Source: Sutcliffiella horikoshii (GTDB lineage: Bacteria; Bacillota; Bacilli; Bacillales; Bacillaceae_I). Taken from it: 64,000 bases of DNA. The notes under the pieces are model-generated. The model was not told the origin of the DNA. It worked only from the letters and a program-made list of their open reading frames with translations, and did no database searches. Positions 7,979-15,889 of this stretch are shown piece after piece (the stretch's first letter is position 1; every line of letters starts with the position of its first letter). Location: assembly GCF_002157855.1 (NCBI RefSeq), contig NZ_CP020880.1, positions 3,410,001 through 3,474,000 on the forward strand. Reading direction: 5' to 3'. The position numbers and the translations under genes are program-made.

Positions 7979-9151
7979 ATGCACCAATGGGTTATCATCG
8001 GTGGAGGCATCCAAGGTTTAACCGTTGCCACGTTTTTACTTAAAAAGAATAAAACTACCACCAATCAAATAAGAATAGTTGATCCAAATCCCAAGCCATT
8101 GGAAAATTGGAAAAGATGTACCTCCACTATTTCTATGCCATACTTGAGATCGCCCTCTGTTCATCATTTAGATACAGATCCATTTAGTTTGCAGTCATTT
8201 TCGAAAAAAAAACAAACTTATCAATCAAACAATGATTTTTATGGCAGATATAAAAGGCCCTCCTTACATATGTTCAATGACCATTGTGATCACCTGGTTG
8301 ATGAATTAGAAATCCAGCAAGCTTATGTCACATCAAAGGTTAGTAATCTCGAAAAGCGTGATGGGTATTGGAGGGTGGATCTTGAAAACGGAGAAAAATT
8401 CAAAGCGGAAAAAGTCGTGATAGCCATAGGAATCAGTGAGCAGTTGCACCTCCCAGAATGGGCAAAAAATCTAAAGCAGACCAACCCTAACTCATTATTC
8501 CATGTGTTTGACAAGGAACTTCCAAGTTTCGAAAAAATGAATGCCCCATTTGTAGTGGTCGGTGGTGGAATTACAGCCACTCATCTAGCAATCAAACTTG
8601 CAGCTTCGTTTCCAGGGGAAGTAACCATGCTTAAACGCCATCCTTTTAGGATCCATGATTTTGACAGTAATCCCGAATGGCTTGGTCCTAAAAAACGGCA
8701 TCCTTTTGTCAAAATGAAAGACTACGAAAAAAGGCGTGATGCCATAAAGTCAGCAAGGCATAAAGGCTCCATCCCGTCGGAATTACGGAACAGACTCAAC
8801 CACCTAGTAAAAACAGAGAAAATATGTATTAAAGAAGGAATGGTAACAGAACATCAAGTCCGTCCTAAGGAAGTACACCTTTCACTTGATACAGGAGAAT
8901 TTATAACAGCGGGATCCATCCTTATGGCAACAGGTTTTGAACAGAACCTTCCTGGCAAAGACTGGCTAGAACCTGTCATCAAACAAGAGAAGCTTCCATG
9001 TGCAAAGTGTGGCTATCCTATTCTTAACAACATGTTAGAATGGGCCCCAAACCTCTATGTAAGTGGAGCACTAGCAGAACTTGAAGTTGGTCCGATTGCC
9101 CGAAATATATCAGGAGCAAGAGTGGCAGCTAACATTATATCTTCCATTTAA
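7979..9151 (+). CDS. FAD/NAD(P)-binding oxidoreductase under a Zur-like box
   Basis: 390-residue flavoprotein. The FAD-binding Rossmann motif is VIIGGGIQGLTVA at residues 5-17, and a second dinucleotide fold begins at FVVVGGGITATHLAIKLA, the usual NADPH site. A third motif, ILMATGFEQ, closes the FAD site. This architecture fits the SidA/TrkA-like group of NADPH-flavin enzymes. CAKCGY near the C-terminus could hold a metal or a disulfide. ATG 7979 has AGAGGAG 8 bases upstream; an in-frame start 84 bases earlier would put the operator inside the gene. Substrate unknown; expression in zinc limitation is inferred from the operator. Confidence 0.82.
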   Translation: MHQWVIIGGGIQGLTVATFLLKKNKTTTNQIRIVDPNPKPLENWKRCTSTISMPYLRSPSVHHLDTDPFSLQSFSKKKQTYQSNNDFYGRYKRPSLHMFNDHCDHLVDELEIQQAYVTSKVSNLEKRDGYWRVDLENGEKFKAEKVVIAIGISEQLHLPEWAKNLKQTNPNSLFHVFDKELPSFEKMNAPFVVVGGGITATHLAIKLAASFPGEVTMLKRHPFRIHDFDSNPEWLGPKKRHPFVKMKDYEKRRDAIKSARHKGSIPSELRNRLNHLVKTEKICIKEGMVTEHQVRPKEVHLSLDTGEFITAGSILMATGFEQNLPGKDWLEPVIKQEKLPCAKCGYPILNNMLEWAPNLYVSGALAELEVGPIARNISGARVAANIISSI

Positions 9152-9153
9152 AA

Positions 9154-9187
9154 AAGGATGACCCCAAGGAGTCATCCTTACTTTTTA
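9154..9187. terminator. Bidirectional terminator
   Basis: AAGGATGAC pairs with GTCATCCTT and is followed by ACTTTTTAT. It lies between the flavoprotein gene and convergent luxS. Confidence 0.85.
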
Positions 9188-9658
9188 TCCAAAAACTTTT
9201 TTCAAGTCTTCTTTATCTTGTTCTAACCAGAACTTCATCAAGCGTTTTGCACCTTCAAGATCATGAAGCTTTGCTTGACCGCACTGTTTTTCGTTGGAAG
9301 CCGGAATCTCTTCCACTTGGATACCATCTTTTAACGTGTCTTCCATCAAATCAACAATTTCATCTACTGTCGGCTCACCGCTTACCACTAAATAGTAACC
9401 AGTTTGGCAGCCCATCGGTGAAATGTCGATGATATCAAAATGGCTGTACTTTTCCGCATGTGTACGGATGTTGAAAGCCAATAAGTGCTCCAATGTATGA
9501 ATGGCATCAGGCTTCATCGCTTGTTTGTTCGGTTGGCAAAAACGAATATCATATTTATTAACAACACCGTCTGTTCCTACTTTGTGTACTCCACAATGAC
9601 GAACATAAGGAGCTTTTACCGCATTATGATCAAGTTCAAAACTTTCTACTGAAGGCAT
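9185..9658 (-). CDS. luxS: S-ribosylhomocysteine lyase
   Basis: Metalloenzyme of the activated methyl cycle: cleaves S-ribosylhomocysteine to homocysteine and DPD, the precursor of autoinducer-2. All active-site residues are present: His54, Glu57 and His58 in [10 protein letters not shown], catalytic Cys84 in PMGCQTGYY and metal ligand Cys126 in EKQCGQ. Length 157 is standard. GGGAGAG precedes ATG 9658. Single gene, transcribed away from yidD; no S-box leader is visible. Confidence 0.97.
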   Translation of the reverse strand: MPSVESFELDHNAVKAPYVRHCGVHKVGTDGVVNKYDIRFCQPNKQAMKPDAIHTLEHLLAFNIRTHAEKYSHFDIIDISPMGCQTGYYLVVSGEPTVDEIVDLMEDTLKDGIQVEEIPASNEKQCGQAKLHDLEGAKRLMKFWLEQDKEDLKKVFG

Positions 9659-9798
9659 AATTGCACTCTCCCTTTATTTAAAAGTTATTTACAGTATAAC
9701 ACAGATTTAATTCCAATTAAATTCATCTGATTTATACGAATTTAATAAATTTTTGGTTTGCCCAACTTTCGATTATAATTTACTTGAGGTGACAGTAA

Positions 9799-10026
9799 AT
9801 GAAACATGTTTTTTTATTCATTATACGTTTTTATCGAAAATTCATATCCCCATTAACCCCGCCATCCTGCAGATTTTATCCGACATGCTCCCAATATGGC
9901 ATGGAGGCAATCGGACGTTTTGGAGCAATCAAGGGCGGTTGGCTTACCATAAAGAGAATTCTTAAATGCCATCCTTTCCATCCTGGCGGTATCGATCATG
10001 TCCCAGAAAAGAAAGAGAAGAATTAA
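9799..10026 (+). CDS. yidD: Membrane protein insertion efficiency factor YidD
   Basis: 75-residue, basic, membrane-associated protein that helps YidC-dependent insertion. The family motif is intact: [18 protein letters not shown], then [11 protein letters not shown] and [10 protein letters not shown], with its conserved cysteines. GAGGTGAC lies about 5-8 bases upstream of ATG 9799. The B. subtilis counterpart ytjA also sits beside luxS. Confidence 0.92.
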   Translation: MKHVFLFIIRFYRKFISPLTPPSCRFYPTCSQYGMEAIGRFGAIKGGWLTIKRILKCHPFHPGGIDHVPEKKEKN

Positions 10027-10029
10027 TTT

Positions 10030-10590
10030 TTACTCATATCCATTAACGACAAGGTCTAATTTACCTGTGTGCGGATCAATTACTAGTCCATGCACAGGTA
10101 CCCCGTCTGGCATAAGTGGATGGTTTGCAATCATATCCACACTTTCCCTAACACTTTCCTCTACACTATCAAACCCTTTTAAGAATCCTTTTACATCAAT
10201 GCCTGCATATTTCAAATCATCAATCGTTTCTTTCGTTACTCCCCTTGCTTCCATCTTTTCACGTATGCCTTCAGGATTGATTTTCCCCATTCCGCAATCG
10301 TGATGGCCAACAACCAATACTTCATCTGCATTAAGCTCAAACACTGCAACCAAGATACTTCTCATAATACTCCCAAACGGATGCGACACAATCGCTCCGG
10401 CATTTTTTACGATTTTCATATCCCCATGCTTCAGGTTCATCGCCTTTGGGAGAAGATCCATCAGCCTTGTATCCATGCAAGATAAGACCACTAATTTTTT
10501 GTCAGGAAACTTGGTAGTCTGGTATTGAATATACTCCTCTTTTTCAACAAATCCGGTATTATGTTCTAAAATTTCATCCAGTAATTTCAT
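10030..10590 (-). CDS. ytiB: Beta-class carbonic anhydrase
   Basis: Interconverts CO2 and bicarbonate in the cytoplasm. Zinc ligands are visible: Cys38 (LSCMDTR, with Asp40-Arg42 forming the gate dyad), and His96 and Cys99 in VVGHHDCGM. Length 186 matches the small clade D-like enzymes represented by B. subtilis YtiB. GAGGGTAAAA precedes ATG 10590. It ends 3 bases after the yidD stop codon on the opposite strand, and no terminator is evident in this tight junction. Confidence 0.92.
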   Translation of the reverse strand: MKLLDEILEHNTGFVEKEEYIQYQTTKFPDKKLVVLSCMDTRLMDLLPKAMNLKHGDMKIVKNAGAIVSHPFGSIMRSILVAVFELNADEVLVVGHHDCGMGKINPEGIREKMEARGVTKETIDDLKYAGIDVKGFLKGFDSVEESVRESVDMIANHPLMPDGVPVHGLVIDPHTGKLDLVVNGYE

Positions 10591-10711
10591 CTGTTTTACC
10601 CTCTTTCTGAATAATAGTTTAGATTTCCTTCTTTCAATATGACAAACTCAACCCAAAATGACAATAAAAATAGCTTGTTTTCTGTTTAGGTTTTTAGTAC
10701 TATTTATTTAT

Positions 10712-10732
10712 AAATCGTAAAGGTTACGGTTT
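10712..10732. promoter_or_regulatory. Zur-like operator before zagA-like gene
   Basis: AAATCGTAAAGGTTACGGTTT is a 9-1-9 style imperfect palindrome matching the Zur box, centred 35 bases before the start codon of the CobW-family gene. Confidence 0.82.
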
Positions 10733-10756
10733 AAAGAGAAAGGAAGTCTATTTTTT

Positions 10757-11941
10757 ATGAAAAAGAACATACCTGTAACAGTGCTTAGCGGTTACCTTGG
10801 TGCGGGAAAAACAACACTATTAAATCATATCCTGTCCAATAGAGAAGGTTTGAAAATCGCTGTAATCGTTAACGATATGAGTGAAGTGAATGTAGATGCT
10901 GCACTCATTCAGCAAGGTGGGTTTTCCAGAACGGAAGAAAAGTTGGTAGAAATGCAGAATGGCTGCATTTGCTGTACCTTGCGTGAAGATTTAATGAAGG
11001 AAGTAGAGCGTCTAGTAGACGAAGGCAACATCGACTACATCGTTATCGAGTCCTCTGGAATAAGTGAGCCAATTCCTGTTGCCCAAACTTTTACTTACTT
11101 AGATGAAGAATTCGATATTGATCTCACTGAAAAGTGCCGCTTAGATGCGATGATTACTGTGGTAGATGGGTTCCGCTTCTATGATGACTATCAATCCGGA
11201 GAAAGTCTCTTAGATCGTAAACAAGGAACTGATGAATCGGATACCCGCGAGGTTTCCGACCTATTAATCGACCAAATTGAGTTCGCTGATATTCTTTTAT
11301 TAAATAAAACTGATTTACTAGAACAAGAATATATAGTGGAATTAGAGGCACTATTGAAGAAATTGAACCCTGAGGCAAAAATAATTCAAACGGTAAATAG
11401 CCAAGTGGAGTTGGATGTCATTTTGAACACAGGCCTGTTCGACTTTGAGAAGGCCAGCCAAGCAGCGGGTTGGATTAAGGAATTGAACGAAGAGCACATC
11501 CCTGAAACCGAAGAATATGGAATATCCTCTTTCGTTTATCGTCGCAGGAAGCCATTTCATCCAGAAAGATTGAAAGCTTGGCTAGATAATTGGCCTGGCG
11601 AGATTGTCCGTGCCAAAGGGTTCTTCTGGCTTGCTTCAAGAAATGATATGGCTGGTTTGATTTCTCAAGCTGGTGCATCTATTATGATTCAAGGTGCTGG
11701 AGAATGGGTTGCAAGCTACAACGAAGAGGAGAAAAGACAAACATTAGAAGAAGAACCAGAATTATTGGAAAGATGGGACGAAACATATGGAGACAGAATG
11801 ACAGAACTCGTCTTCATTGGCATTGAAATGGAACAAAAACAGATTGAACGCTCACTTGATACCTGTCTTCTTACGGAAAAAGAAATGAAGGAGGACTGGT
11901 CTAAGCTTGCTGATCCTGTCCCCACTTTTATCATAGAGTAA
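10757..11941 (+). CDS. zagA: CobW-family zinc metallochaperone GTPase (ZagA/YciC-like)
   Basis: G3E GTPase that, in B. subtilis, delivers zinc to client enzymes when zinc is scarce. The P-loop GYLGAGKTT is at residues 12-20, and the metal-binding CxCC motif is Cys70-Ile-Cys72-Cys73. The later NKTD motif (LLLNKTDLL) fixes guanine specificity. A C-terminal CobW_C domain begins around residue 255. Length 394 is close to YciC/ZagA. AAAGGAAG precedes ATG 10757. Its Zur-like operator indicates induction on zinc starvation. It lies in the position where B. subtilis carries ytiA. Confidence 0.88.
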   Translation: MKKNIPVTVLSGYLGAGKTTLLNHILSNREGLKIAVIVNDMSEVNVDAALIQQGGFSRTEEKLVEMQNGCICCTLREDLMKEVERLVDEGNIDYIVIESSGISEPIPVAQTFTYLDEEFDIDLTEKCRLDAMITVVDGFRFYDDYQSGESLLDRKQGTDESDTREVSDLLIDQIEFADILLLNKTDLLEQEYIVELEALLKKLNPEAKIIQTVNSQVELDVILNTGLFDFEKASQAAGWIKELNEEHIPETEEYGISSFVYRRRKPFHPERLKAWLDNWPGEIVRAKGFFWLASRNDMAGLISQAGASIMIQGAGEWVASYNEEEKRQTLEEEPELLERWDETYGDRMTELVFIGIEMEQKQIERSLDTCLLTEKEMKEDWSKLADPVPTFIIE

Positions 11942-11978
11942 TTGTAAAAATTTTATAACATTAATCTTTTTAGTTCTC

Positions 11979-11999
11979 AAATCGTAATAGTTACGATAT
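11979..11999. promoter_or_regulatory. Zur-like operator before znuA-like gene
   Basis: AAATCGTAATAGTTACGATAT keeps the complete inner Zur palindrome TCGTAAT-A-GTTACGA with one asymmetric base. It ends 35 bases before the gene start, inside the likely promoter. Confidence 0.85.
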
Positions 12000-12033
12000 A
12001 ATGTGTTGGGATACAAAACGAGAGGAGAAAACA

Positions 12034-13266
12034 ATGAAAACTAAATCTATATTTATCGCAATGATGTTAGTAGTTTTTACATTCCTTGTTGGATGTAATT
12101 CAGATAATCAGGCTTCTGATGGCAGTGAAAAATTGACTGTATACACGACGATCTTCCCTTTGGAGGACTTTACAAAGAAAATTGGCGGCGAGCATGTTGA
12201 TGTGAAGTCTGTCTTTCCTGCTGGAGCAGATGCACATACTTTTGAGCCCTCAACTAAAACAATGAGTGAAATGGCTTCTGCTGATGCTTTCATTTATACA
12301 GGAGTTGGTGTTGAAGGTTTTGCGGATAAAGCCAAAGGTGTTTTGGAAAACGAAGATGTTACCATTGTAGCTGCAGGAGAAGGAATTGAGTTACGTGGTG
12401 AAGAGGAGAGTCATGACGAAGAAGCTCATGAAGAAGAGCACGACCACGAGCATGACGAAGAAGCTCATGAAGAAGAGCATGACCACGAGCATGAAGAGGA
12501 AGCTCATGAAGAAGAGCACGACCACGAGCATGAAGAAGAAGCTCATGAAGAAGAGCACAACCACGAGCATGACGAAGAAGCTCATGAAGAAGAGCACGAC
12601 CACGAGCATGAAGAAGGAGCTCATGAGGAAGAGCACGACCACGAGCATGAAGAAGAAGCTCATGAGGAAGAGCACAATCACGAGAATGAAGAAGAGCCCG
12701 GTGATGAGCATGGAGAAGATGGACATGAAGGACATGATCATTCTAATGGAGATCCACATGTATGGTTAGACCCTACTCTTTCTATCACACTTGCTGAAAA
12801 TGTTAAAAATGCACTTGTTGAATTGAAACCAGAAGCAAAAGAAGATTTTGAAGCAAATTTTGAAACGTTGAAAGCTGACTTAGAAAAATTAGATACGGAA
12901 TTCAAAGATACAGTGGATAGCGCGAAAACAAACAAGATTTTAGTTTCCCATGCAGCATACGGTTACTGGGAGAATCGTTATGGATTGGAGCAAATCAGCG
13001 TGAATGGATTATCTCCAACTCAAGAGCCATCCCAGAAACAACTAACTGAAATTATCAATACTGCAAAGGAAAATGAAATCCAATATGTAATTTTTGATCA
13101 GAACATCAGCGGAAAGATTGCTGAAGTGGTTCAGGATGAAATTAAAGCAGAAGCGTTGGTCTTGCATAACCTAGAGGCAGCAACAGAAAAAGACGTAGAA
13201 AACGAAGAAGATTACTTCAGCTTGATGCGTCAAAACTTAGAGACGTTGAAGAAGGCGTTGAACTAA
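12034..13266 (+). CDS. znuA: Zinc-binding lipoprotein of ABC importer (ZnuA/AdcA-like)
   Basis: Solute-binding protein that captures Zn(II) outside the membrane. The signal peptide ends in a lipobox (LVGC, Cys21). Zinc ligands expected for the cluster A-I family are His68 (GADAHTFEP), His in DPHVWLDP, His in LVSHAAYGYW and an Asp in VIFDQN. Between the first and second ligands is a very long His/Glu/Asp loop built of seven 13-residue repeats, making the protein 410 residues, well above the usual 310. ATG 12034 has AGAGGAGA 6 bases upstream. No znuB or znuC gene is adjacent. Confidence 0.9.
   Translation: MKTKSIFIAMMLVVFTFLVGCNSDNQASDGSEKLTVYTTIFPLEDFTKKIGGEHVDVKSVFPAGADAHTFEPSTKTMSEMASADAFIYTGVGVEGFADKAKGVLENEDVTIVAAGEGIELRGEEESHDEEAHEEEHDHEHDEEAHEEEHDHEHEEEAHEEEHDHEHEEEAHEEEHNHEHDEEAHEEEHDHEHEEGAHEEEHDHEHEEEAHEEEHNHENEEEPGDEHGEDGHEGHDHSNGDPHVWLDPTLSITLAENVKNALVELKPEAKEDFEANFETLKADLEKLDTEFKDTVDSAKTNKILVSHAAYGYWENRYGLEQISVNGLSPTQEPSQKQLTEIINTAKENEIQYVIFDQNISGKIAEVVQDEIKAEALVLHNLEAATEKDVENEEDYFSLMRQNLETLKKALN
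12415..12687 (+). repeat. Seven 39-bp tandem repeats inside znuA
   Basis: Seven consecutive 39-base units encode the 13-residue unit (D/E)EEAHEEEH(D/N)HEH with a few substitutions (EEGAH in unit 6, HNHEN in unit 7). They occupy exactly 273 bases. High nucleotide similarity indicates recent expansion by slippage or recombination. A further degenerate His-rich stretch (GHEGHDHS) follows before the DPHVW motif. Confidence 0.95.
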
Positions 13267-13273
13267 TTAGATA

Positions 13274-13318
13274 GTGAAAGAGGCAGCCTTTGTTGGGCTG
13301 CCTCTTTCACTTCCTCTA
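13274..13318. terminator. Bidirectional terminator
   Basis: A 15-base perfect stem, GTGAAAGAGGCAGCC with GGCTGCCTCTTTCAC, followed by TTCCTCTATT, between convergent genes. Confidence 0.9.
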
Positions 13319-14269
13319 TTCTCCCCGTAACGCCTCACAAAACTTCTCCACTTTCTTATCATCAATTTCTTTTCCTATCAGTATAATGGAGGGCTCTACG
13401 TCGGTTTTCTCGATTTTGTTCAACACCAAAGTAGAAGCAGCATACTGAAACTCGTATAATCCAGGAGTTTCATCAAGCCGCACAATCCCTTTGGATCTTA
13501 CCACCTGTTTAGAGAGTTTCTTCAGTTGTTTCTCTAATACCACTCGATTAACCGGCTCTGAAAACGCTACTTTGACAGCTTCTATGTGATGGTGATGATG
13601 ATGGTGGTCATGTCCAGCCCCTTTCCCATGCTGATCCACCCTTACTTCTCTCATTTGCATTCTCTTTTCCAAAAGAATCTCTAGTGGAACCTCCCCATAA
13701 CTTGTTCGGTAGACAGGAACATGATCTTCTAATTCATCAGCAAGCTTGGACTCCACTTTAATCAACTCTTTTTCAGAGACAAGATCCATTTTATTCAACA
13801 CCAACAAATGAGCAGATGTGACTTGCTCCTTCAACAAGCCCCGTATTTCTTTTGAACTGTTGAAAAAGCTTTGATACTCAAGATAGTGACTAGCATCCAC
13901 AAGACTGATCATGGACTGCAATTCAAAATGTTCCATGTACAGAGGTGTTAACAATACATCTTTAATTTCAAGTGGATTGGCGACACCAGTTCCTTCAATG
14001 ATTAAGACGTCCACCTTTTCACCAACATATTGATCTAGCGTTGATTTCAGGTCATCTTGTATGGTACAGCAGATGCACCCATTTAGAAGTTCCACCACCC
14101 TCTCTCCCTGAAAGAGATGATTTTCCACATTTTCATCTCCAAGTTCATTTAAAATGATACCAGGCTTTAATCCTTCATCTTTAAAATGTTCTAACATATG
14201 TAAAAGCACGGTTGTTTTGCCGCTTCCTAAAAATCCGCTTATCACGTAAACTGGTACTTTTTTAGACAT
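13316..14269 (-). CDS. Second CobW-family GTPase with His run
   Basis: 317-residue G3E GTPase, shorter than and clearly distinct from the ZagA-like neighbour. P-loop GFLGSGKTT is at residues 12-20, CxCC is Cys65-Ile-Cys67-Cys68, and the guanine motif is LVLNKMDLV. A run HDHHHHHHH near residue 220 sits before the CobW_C domain and probably buffers or transfers metal. ATG 14269 has AGGAGT about 7-12 bases upstream. Its own Zur-like operator makes it a zinc-starvation gene by inference. Clients are unknown. Confidence 0.87.
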   Translation of the reverse strand: MSKKVPVYVISGFLGSGKTTVLLHMLEHFKDEGLKPGIILNELGDENVENHLFQGERVVELLNGCICCTIQDDLKSTLDQYVGEKVDVLIIEGTGVANPLEIKDVLLTPLYMEHFELQSMISLVDASHYLEYQSFFNSSKEIRGLLKEQVTSAHLLVLNKMDLVSEKELIKVESKLADELEDHVPVYRTSYGEVPLEILLEKRMQMREVRVDQHGKGAGHDHHHHHHHIEAVKVAFSEPVNRVVLEKQLKKLSKQVVRSKGIVRLDETPGLYEFQYAASTLVLNKIEKTDVEPSIILIGKEIDDKKVEKFCEALRGE

Positions 14270-14349
14270 CTTTTAAGCACTCCTAACGTTTCTACTTATT
14301 ATCTTATTACCCATTATACAATTGGCTTAAAAGCAAATAAACCAAAAAC

Positions 14350-14370
14350 AAATCGTAATCATTACGTTTT
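14350..14370. promoter_or_regulatory. Zur-like operator before second CobW gene
   Basis: AAATCGTAATCATTACGTTTT carries a near-perfect Zur palindrome, TCGTAAT-C-ATTACG. It lies 81 bases upstream of the minus-strand GTPase start, and about 150 bases from the plus-strand oxidase gene. Confidence 0.82.
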
Positions 14371-14412
14371 TATTTTATCTGTAATCCTGCTATCTTTCAA
14401 CTTTTTTCATTC

Positions 14413-14448
14413 CGGCTCTGAATTATTTGTAAAGAGCCGTCTTTTCTT
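14413..14448 (+). terminator. Leader hairpin upstream of the bd oxidase genes
   Basis: CGGCTCT pairs with AGAGCCG across a 13-base loop and is followed by TCTTTTCTTT. It has terminator shape but lies 75 bases in front of ythA rather than behind a plus-strand gene. It may be an attenuator or insulator; this is inference. Confidence 0.4.
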
Positions 14449-14522
14449 TAGCAAATTATGCATATTTTGTGGAAAATTGTGGACTCTAACGGTATACAAC
14501 AGCTTGAAGGGACGTAGCCAAA

Positions 14523-15875
14523 ATGGAAGATGTAGTAATTGCACGGTCATTGTTTGGAACCACGATGGGATTTCATATCATATTTGCAACACTTGGCGTT
14601 GGGATTCCGTTAATGATTTTAATTGCTGAATTGATGTATCAGAAAACGAAAAACCGTGAATACGCTATTATGGCAAAAAGGTGGACGAAAGCAAAAGCGG
14701 TGCTACTTGGTGTCGCAATCCCTACAGGTACAATTGCCGGGGTACAACTTTCCCTTCTATGGCCCGGCTTTATGGAGGTCATCGGTAAGGTCATGGCCCT
14801 CCCGTTTCAGATTGAAATATATGCTTTTTTCATTGAAGCATTGTTTATTTCCATTTACGTGTATGCAGCAGACCGCATTTCACCGTGGATGCGAATCTTG
14901 AGTGTGACGCTTGTGACCATCGGTGCGGCGGCGTCAGCGGTCTTGATAACAAATGTCCATGCGTTTGAAGGAACACCGGCAGGTTTCCGAATCGAAAATG
15001 GTCAGATTGTCGATGTGGATCCTTGGGCAGCCTTTTTCAATCCCAGTTTCGTTGTGACAGCTGCACATGTTGCAGTATCCGCATTTATGACAGGCGCCTT
15101 TGTTATTGCCTCCGTAGCAGCTTATAAAATGTTACGAAATAAACATGATGAGCGAGTATATAAATTTCACAGAAAGGCTCTGATCATGGGGCTTGTTGTG
15201 GGAGGAATCTTTTCGTTTATGACTGCAATTAACGGGCATGAATCTGCGCAACTTTTGCATCAATATCAGCCAGAAAAGTTGGCAGCAGCAGAAGGCCTTT
15301 TTGAAACACAGTCACATGCCCCGCTTGCAGTTGGAGGATTCACAGATAGGGAAACAAAAGAGGTAAAATGGGGCATTGAGGTACCATGGGCATTAAGCTT
15401 TTTAGCGGATGATCGTTTTGACACGGTTGTTGTCGGTCTCGATGACTTCCCTGAGGAGTATTGGCCACCATTATTTGTTCATACTCTTTTCAATGCAATG
15501 GTTGGTATCGGTTCACTCTTGATCATGCTCTCTTTGTTTGGGTTCTTTTGGAGCAAGATTCTCAAAAAAACAACCTATCCAAAATGGCTAATGTGGCTCT
15601 TTGTTGCTGCTGGCCCGCTCTCCATGTTGGCAATTGAGTTTGGATGGATTTTCGCGTGTACTGGAAGACAGCCGTGGGTTATCTATCGAATTATGCTAAC
15701 GGAGGATGCTGTCACAGGCAACCAGAACCTTGCTGCTTTATTCATTGCATTTGCAGGGATTTACGTATTGCTTGGAGTTGCGGTCGTGCTAGTGCTGCGT
15801 TATTATTTCAAGCGCCATCCAATAGAGGACGAGTTGAACGATATTCCCCCATCATCTAATGGGGTTCAAGCATAA
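14523..15875 (+). CDS. ythA: Cytochrome bd-type quinol oxidase subunit I (YthA-like)
   Basis: Membrane subunit that holds the haems and quinol site of a bd-type terminal oxidase. His18 (GFHIIFATLG) fits the axial haem ligand of the distal site, and the family motif GRQPW is present near the C-terminus. The region after NGHESAQ is short, as in the short-Q-loop or CIO-like branch. It has about nine hydrophobic segments over 450 residues. GAAGGGAC precedes ATG 14523. It is co-transcribed with subunit II 14 bases downstream; B. subtilis has the same pair, ythAB, at this locus. Confidence 0.92.
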   Translation: MEDVVIARSLFGTTMGFHIIFATLGVGIPLMILIAELMYQKTKNREYAIMAKRWTKAKAVLLGVAIPTGTIAGVQLSLLWPGFMEVIGKVMALPFQIEIYAFFIEALFISIYVYAADRISPWMRILSVTLVTIGAAASAVLITNVHAFEGTPAGFRIENGQIVDVDPWAAFFNPSFVVTAAHVAVSAFMTGAFVIASVAAYKMLRNKHDERVYKFHRKALIMGLVVGGIFSFMTAINGHESAQLLHQYQPEKLAAAEGLFETQSHAPLAVGGFTDRETKEVKWGIEVPWALSFLADDRFDTVVVGLDDFPEEYWPPLFVHTLFNAMVGIGSLLIMLSLFGFFWSKILKKTTYPKWLMWLFVAAGPLSMLAIEFGWIFACTGRQPWVIYRIMLTEDAVTGNQNLAALFIAFAGIYVLLGVAVVLVLRYYFKRHPIEDELNDIPPSSNGVQA

Positions 15876-15889
15876 GGAGGATTACCTTT

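Noticed and set aside
12386..12769. Lys/Thr/Met-rich open frame overlapping znuA
   Set aside because: Out-of-frame shadow of the 39-base tandem repeat.
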